Shown piece after piece: positions 58,268 to 64,000 of a stretch of DNA of 64,000 bases. Made by a program: the position numbers and the translations under genes. Position 1 is the stretch's first letter. Each line of letters begins with the position of its first letter. The notes beneath the pieces were generated by a model, which made no database searches, was not told the DNA's origin, and was given only the letters and a program-made list of their open reading frames with translations. This DNA comes from Channa striata (lineage: Eukaryota > Chordata > Actinopteri > Anabantiformes > Channidae): assembly GCA_033026295.1 (NCBI GenBank), contig CM065178.1:23265781-23329780 (forward strand), in the 5' to 3' direction.

Positions 58268-61200
58268 CTAAAAAGACAAGGAATGGCTTTGTCTGAATAA
58301 CTCACTATGACAGGAGACATCTTGTTTTCAAAGTATATACAGCGTGACGATAGTTCGGGCAATTTGGCAACTATTGCATGTTGATCGTATTGCCCAGTAT
58401 GAAATTATAGCAATTAGCAAAATCAAAGATTTCATTCTTTCGGTCTCAACTCTCTCACTTGGAAATGGCGAGGGAGGTTATCTCAGCTGGGTGAGCATTG
58501 TCCTTGCGGTCAAATGCTGTGTGCATGGTGAGTTTGCTCCGGAAGACCAGCTGCCGTTCCCATCGGTAGCCTAGGATCACACAAAGATGAAGGCTTGACG
58601 AGCAGCATTTTAAACCATGAAACAAACAAACTGTCCTCAGATCAGCAGGGCAACCTCTCTGGAAAACTGTGTGCCGTCATCGGACACCCACCTGCCCTGA
58701 GCTGGTTGTAGGTTCTCGCCTCCACGGTGCTGGGCTGCAGAGGCTGTGGCACTGCGCCCTGTCCTGGATGAGGTGGATGTGGTGGATGTGGTGGATGTGG
58801 TGGATGAGGTGGATGAGGGTGGGGGCCTTTAGTTTGCCCCTCAGAGTAGTTGACAAACACAAAGCCATCCTTCTCGTCGATGCTGAGGGTGTCAGACCAG
58901 CGGTGAGAGTCGTCCGAGCCGCTGTCCATAGACCAGGAGGCTCCCGCTCGGGCTGAGGGACCTTAAAGGTGTTTGTTAAGGTACGAGAGCATTAGTTTAG
59001 ATTGATGCCTTGCATAGAGAAACAGAAGACACAGAAAAATTAGTCGATGGAAGGAAAACATGCAAGCTGTCCAAATTTAGCCAAGGTAAAATATTTGCTA
59101 AATGTTTTGTAGTTTTTCCATTTTTAATGTGGCTGAATCGGTCGACTTAGACCAGTCAAAGTGGATAAGCAGAATTGAAAGCTGCCGACCTCTGGGTCTG
59201 TGGACAGCGCTGCCTGGCTGGCTGCCTCCGCCTGTCGAAGGGTTGCGTGGAGCTTTGGCTTCTGGGTTTAGGCTGGGCTCATCTCCTTCTGACTCGCTGC
59301 TGTCATCATCGCCATTGTGACTCTCGCTGCCCTCTGTCAAAGTACATTTTTACATCTTTTACACTTTTCAGAGAAAGGTGTGCAAAGAAAGTACAATTGC
59401 TTTGCACTGGAGCATTTTAAGTTTGATTTTGAGTCAGTACAAGCTTAGATTACGCACCAATCTTCTCCTCTGGACAGCAGTCAGGTACATCTGGCTCCAC
59501 AGGCTCTGGAGCGGGGGTTTCTGGTACCTGAAGGAACTCCATTCTCCAAAACTGCAAGACAAATTCAGCGTTTAATTTTACCCCCCAAGCACAGTGTACT
59601 CCAATTACAAGTGACACGAGTGTAGCATCTGCAGTAAAAATACTTTGTAACTTGCATACTTAGACAAGAGCCCTCAAAAAACTAAAGTAACTGATAATCA
59701 TAACGATAACTGATTTTTCATGAGGTCAATGTCGGTGTGGTTACCCTGACGACGCCATCTGAGTGGCCTGTGACGATGACGTTCTGCGTGTCCCACTCGT
59801 TCATCTCCGACACGCAGCAGCACAGGATCTGTTGGCTGCGGCCTGTGAAGGTGTTGGCGCTGGCGATGGGGCTGCCATTAATGCTCCACATGTGGATGTA
59901 GGTGCCAGCACACGACACAATGTCCCCCTACACAAACCAAACAATTTATCTTTTTGTTAGCTGGAACTAAACAGCTTGTGTGAACAATGATACAGTGACG
60001 TTCATCAGGAGGAAAAGTGCACGTGAGGTCATTAGTAGCTACAGTGAAAGGGGAAACGTTTTGCTCCAACCCACCGTCAGTTCGTTGATACACAGAGCAG
60101 AGACAGGTGCCCGGTGTCCCCTGAGCTGCGTGACGAAAGACAGTTTATTGAGGTCCCAGATGATGCAGGTCCGATCCCGCGAGCCGCTAACAACAATGTG
60201 GTACGCTGACGACGCTGTCAGACACGTAACAGCATCCGTGTGACCGAGCAAGGCCTAGGAAACAACACAGTGAAGACAAGCAAATGAGAGGCAGCATTTC
60301 CGGGAAAAGGACACACCAGTTCAGATGGCTTTTGTCTCCTAATGCCAGGTCTATACAGAAAGAACAGACGTCTCACGTTCACAAGGAGCACAGAGAGAAG
60401 CCTGCAGGGACAAACTGCAGGCAAGAAAAACTACAACTGTGTTACTAGCCTATAAGTTCCTGCTGTTTCTACTTAATGAATTGTCTTCTGCTGAACTTTT
60501 TCGAGGGTTCTCTGTGGAGAGCTGTATGTGCGTAAAGCTGTGAGGATAGGCTTGGGTTCTCGTGACGTGTGAACTGACAGGCTAACAGAAGCGTAGCAGT
60601 CGCATGTCACACGTGCTGAACATGGCTGAGACGCTTTTAGTGTAGACACAGCACGAGCCCAGGCTTAAACTAATGTTAAATCAGTGGGAAAACAGGTGAG
60701 TCACGGGTTTTACATCAACAGTCTTGTACCTTTGACTTGTTAAGGATCCGGGATTTTAATTTAACCTGCTCATTAACTCAGGACTCAGGTTTACCTGTTT
60801 GAGTGTTAGTGACTTGGCCCTTTCCTTGGAGGTTCCTGTCTCCCACACACAAATAGCGGTGCTGGTGCCCCCAGTGATGACCAGCTTCGGGTTGGGACAG
60901 ATGGCAGAGAAGATCTGACCCCATTCTGACAGACACTCGTACACCACCAAGGCCTGAAATAATATCAGAGATTAGGAGATTAGGCTTTTAAAGTTTAGAG
61001 AAGATTTATAAATGTGCGAAGCCCTGACAGAGAACTGCATTAGAAACCTCTGTCATTGCACAAACTGATGGGTGTGTAAAGGAAAGTGCATTTCTACTCA
61101 AGCACCAGCAGAGGGAAACACTGTCTTTGAAATAACTGCAGACATTGACATGAAAGAAGCAGGAAATCTTCAGGACTCCATGTTTCAATGTGGTACAATC

Positions 61201-63833
61201 GTTAAAGAGCAAGACATTTACAAATCAAAACACTGATCTGTTGATTTACGATGAGCTCTGGATCAGCAGGTCTGACAGTGGCTGTTAAGAATCACTGGCA
61301 CCTTATCTGATTCATAGTTAGCCAGACGACAGCTGAGGTCGGCATAGCCCCAGGCAAAAGTCTTGCTCCAGGTTGGGGGAACCAGAACTTTGTTTTGCTC
61401 CACTGCTAGGATGCCCTTGTCTGTGCACACGATCTGTCCCACGGGCTCCTTAAGCTCTGGATAAAGGTAAAACACAGAAACGCGTGAGGGAGGGTTGAGA
61501 AGCACTACCACGTTTCGGAAAATAAGATGAATTTATTGTACTGTATTCATTCAATAGGACAGAGGATAAAAGGGAGTGAGAGTGAATGAGTGCTTTCATA
61601 TCTGAAACGCCGGTTGGCAACAGTTGAGGAATAACTGAGATATTAACTGAAGTTTTTGATTTGAAATGCGAGATGGAGGCAGATGTACCTTTGACCGGGG
61701 CTAGAGAGGGTCTGAGGTTGTCCAGATGATGGAAGAAGATCTTATCGCTGTTGGAGTTTGGAGGAACACTTACTATGTCGCCATTAGCTTTGCTGCGTAC
61801 CCGTTTGGGCGGGTGGGGCTTCTTGAATAACTGAAACATACACGAGTCAACAGTCAGACAGTCACACAGTCATAGGTTTTATTACAAGCAGTGGCATTAG
61901 TAAATACACTGCGATAGTTTGAGGAGTCGCTGTAGCTTTACTTGTAGTAACGAAGGTTTAAGTTCTACTTTTGTAAGAATTGGCAGCAGCAATGGTGGAA
62001 GTAGCACGTGATGCTACCACTAGCACTTCCAGCAGCACTAAGAGGAGCCGCAGTGGTCGTGCTACCATTGCAGTAGAAGCAGCATCACTGACAGAAGCTG
62101 CAGAGACAACGTCAACAGCTCAGTGTGTGGAGACGGACCTGTTTGGGGATCTGTCCAAAGTTGTTGATGAAGCCGATGGTGGCCGTCTCTTTGAGTGGGT
62201 CGTTGATGTTGTATATGTCCACCTGACCCTCGTAGAACAGGTGGTGGAACACGTTCACCGCCTCTACAGCCGGCGGTCCCTGCTGCTTGTAACCAAAGAT
62301 CAGATCGATCCACTCATGGAGGTGGGCAGACACGTAGTCGCACTCCAAAGCCTGACGTGGGACAGAAAGACCAAACAGACAAGAGTTCAGCGTGTGCCGG
62401 ATGAATCAGGCACCTGAACCATCAGAGGACGGTGGATTTCTGACCTCTCTGTGGACCCTGATAAACTCTCTGGGGTCACCCTTGGCCCAAGGCGGCAGGA
62501 TCACGTCACCGAGCTTTGTGCCATTTTGTTTGGCACCTGGTACATTGAAGGACACCAGACAGACAGAACAATGAAGTTCACGCGCTCGATCAATTCTGTT
62601 AGTTTGACTCACTGTTTTTTCCGTCAGTCTTTTTCTGCCGCACATTTTAACACTGACCTAGATCAAAGTTGTTGGAGTTGAGCATGAACTCGGGCAGATA
62701 GAAGAACTCCGGGATGAGCTCCTTCACGTCGGCCATGTTGTGCTTGGAGGCAGAGAGCCAGGCTTCGCGCACGCTGTGAAACATCCTGTCCGCCAGGTCG
62801 AAATGTCCTCCCTGGTGATCATGCAACAAACAACAGACATTTCAGACGCATCAGAAGGTTGTAGGTGCTGGTATAACATTTTCTTTATTGCCATAATATC
62901 TGCCAAGGAAAAGCAACCTGCGGAACCAGTAATTGTAAATGTTATTATGTTCCTTTATCATTGCAAACATCCATTATTAGACCTTACAACGGATTTCCTG
63001 TGAATTGAACTATTTAATAACCAGTGCTTAGAGACAGACATCGCTGATTCCTAAAACATTTAGGAATGTTTTAAACATGGAGAAGGACAGTAGGGTCATG
63101 GGAATACAGCAGAAAGCAAACCTGAAGTCTGAGGAAAATCTGTGTGAAGGGCTCCATCCGGACCAGATAAGAAGCTACAATCATGGCAGAGGAGTAGTGG
63201 GTGCCATAGTGGTAGGCCGGGGTTTCTCCTGGAGGACAGAAAACACAGACACGTGCTTGATACGGAGAAAAAAAACCACACAACTCCGACTCGATCCTGA
63301 TTAGCCCAGTGTTGCTTTAGCTTACCGTTGGGGTCTTCCCAGTCCTTGTACCTCTTCTTGTACTGCGTCAGTCTGTCATCTGTCTGGGCGCCCATCGGCT
63401 TGGCGAGGTTACGGAATGTTTTGGGGTTGTTCAGATCCAGTTCCTGGTTTACGTTCCAAAAACAAACATTGCTGACGTTACCAAAAGAGAACCAATGAGG
63501 AAACAGCAGGCGTGTACATGAGTTGTGGTGAATCCTACAATCACCTCTGAGTCATAGTCAGCCAAGATCCAGGGGAATACAGGATACTGCATCAGGTCGT
63601 TGTAGGATCGTCCTGCCAGCGTGTTCAGGTGCATCAGGTACTGGAAGTTACTGATCTCTCCTCGCTGAAAAACAAATGCGGACGCCATCACTAAGGCGTG
63701 GAGTAGTAACTTACACTTTGACTTCACGTTGTGACTGAACTGACTAGCAGAGGTTGACAAATGCCTCCAGGTTCATACCTCCCATCTTTGAGTCACTGAC
63801 TTCTCCCCAACCAGAGTGCTGAGGAGCCCAGAC
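56854..63833 (-). CDS. wdfy3: WD repeat and FYVE domain-containing protein 3 (Alfy), C-terminal part, 18 exons
   Basis: Exons in coding order: 63833-63779, 63664-63545, 63443-63326, 63228-63122, 62811-62658, 62536-62445, 62351-62139, 61830-61689, 61456-61302, 60953-60795, 60254-60075, 59927-59745, 59551-59458, 59333-59190, 58961-58692, 58570-58459, 58267-58070, 56974-56854. Phases agree and introns are GT...AG. They encode about 871 residues of a protein that is about 3500 long in mammals; earlier exons lie beyond the right edge. Identity rests on long near-exact blocks such as NFQYLMHLNTLAGRSYNDLM, GSRDRTCIIWDLNKLSF and ERRHHCRNCGQLFCQKC. Family knowledge: ALFY is a PI3P-binding scaffold linking p62-positive protein aggregates and ATG5/LC3-family proteins in selective autophagy. 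Order: end of PH-like region, BEACH, WD40, LIR, FYVE. Oddity: a His-Pro-Pro repeat after the LIR. Confidence 0.97.
57777..57838. repeat. (GT)31 microsatellite in the FYVE-splitting intron of wdfy3
   Basis: About 62 uninterrupted bases of GT, on the plus strand, inside the last wdfy3 intron (56975-58069). It is the longest perfect dinucleotide array in the window. Confidence 0.95.
58692..58961 (-). other. wdfy3: wdfy3 exon with LIR motif and HPP repeat
   Basis: This 270-base exon encodes SWSMDSGSDDSHRWSDTLSI, then DEKDGFVFVNYSEGQTK. The FVFV core corresponds to the FIFV LC3/GABARAP-interacting region known in human ALFY. About ten residues later comes a run of five His-Pro-Pro units, encoded by 9-base repeats (plus-strand ggatgtggt/ggatgaggt, about 58765-58819). 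The run replaces a shorter His/Pro-containing stretch in human. The exon ends AGGGCAG before gtgggt. Confidence 0.9.
59458..61830 (-). other. wdfy3: wdfy3 exons encoding the WD40 propeller
   Basis: Exons 61830 down to 59458 encode WD-type repeats after a linker (LFKKPHPPKR). Visible repeat signatures are ITGGTSTAICVWETG, LGHTDAVTCLTASSAYH, SGSRDRTCIIWDLNKLSF, LRGHRAPVSALCIN, CAGTYIHMWSINGSPI and VTGHSDGVVRFWRME. The propeller resumes in exons 58570-58459 and 58267-58070 (FSWSVSDQPGR) after the acidic and LIR insert. Confidence 0.9.
62139..63833 (-). other. wdfy3: wdfy3 exons encoding the BEACH domain
   Basis: Seven exons, 63833 down to 62139. The first gives SGLLSTLVGEKSVTQRWE, the linker into BEACH. 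Characteristic BEACH segments follow: QYPVFPWILADYDSE, NPKTFRNLAKPMGAQ, YHYGTHYSSAMIVASYLVR, MEPFTQIFLRLQ, FFYLPEF, LPPWAKGDPREFI and HLHEWIDLIFGYKQQGP. The block ends near NNFGQIPKQ. BEACH domains are about 280 residues and the length here agrees. Confidence 0.93.
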
Positions 63834-64000
63834 CTGAGAAACACGCAGACAGATGATTAATGCCTATGAATCCGACGGTGTGTTTCATTCCTGGGCACTT
63901 CATTCACTACCTATACCTACTGTATCAGTAATATCGATTTACTGCAAAAATACCTGCACATGTATCATATTCCAACATCTCAAAGTGGTCATGCTACTCC
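63834..64000. other. wdfy3: wdfy3 intron, right edge
   Basis: Intron sequence upstream (in gene orientation) of the exon at 63779-63833. No further exon was seen before the window ends. Confidence 0.7.

Overview
The window reads as nuclear genomic DNA of a ray-finned fish, probably a percomorph teleost. Evidence: intron-containing vertebrate genes with mostly short introns; abundant (CA/GT)n microsatellites; several interspersed repeats that I recognise as teleost-typical (L2-like 3' tails, a degenerate Tc1/mariner transposase, short tRNA-SINE-like pieces). No prokaryotic, viral or CRISPR-like structure was seen.

Three protein-coding genes could be reconstructed exon by exon, with every intron flanked by GT...AG and all phases matching. 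(1) tmem175, plus strand, coding exons 22969-26886: 10 exons, 511 residues, the endolysosomal K+/H+ channel. (2) cds1, minus strand, coding exons 51991 down to 32988: 13 exons, 459 residues, phosphatidate cytidylyltransferase 1 of the ER. (3) The 3' part of wdfy3 (Alfy), minus strand, 18 coding exons from 63833 down to 56854, about 871 residues. It covers the end of the PH-like region, the BEACH domain, the WD40 propeller, the LC3/GABARAP-interacting motif and the C-terminal FYVE finger. The rest of wdfy3 lies beyond the right edge.

Layout from left to right. At 1.28-1.35 kb there is a short CpG-rich candidate first coding exon (minus strand) of an unidentified gene that would run off the left edge. 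From 1.35 to 22.8 kb is a gene-poor stretch of microsatellites and transposon debris, with a Tc1 fossil at 17.0-17.4 kb and a perfect 4 x 22 bp tandem repeat at 14.66 kb. tmem175 follows, then its 3' flank with a ~180 bp segmental duplication. tmem175 and cds1 are convergent; the 6.1 kb between their stop codons holds their 3' UTRs and a retrocopy-like poly(A) element near 30.5 kb. The cds1 gene has an 8.6 kb first intron and a CpG-rich promoter near 52 kb. wdfy3 lies upstream of cds1 in the same orientation.

Functionally the genes touch related compartments (lysosomal ion balance, phosphoinositide precursor synthesis, PI3P-dependent selective autophagy), but nothing in the sequence shows that they are co-regulated. 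I found no convincing undescribed system. The most notable observations are a His-Pro-Pro repeat beside the wdfy3 LIR motif, a Tyr in place of Phe in the first FSD motif of tmem175, the gene order and orientation compared with human, and the retrocopy-like element near 30.5 kb.
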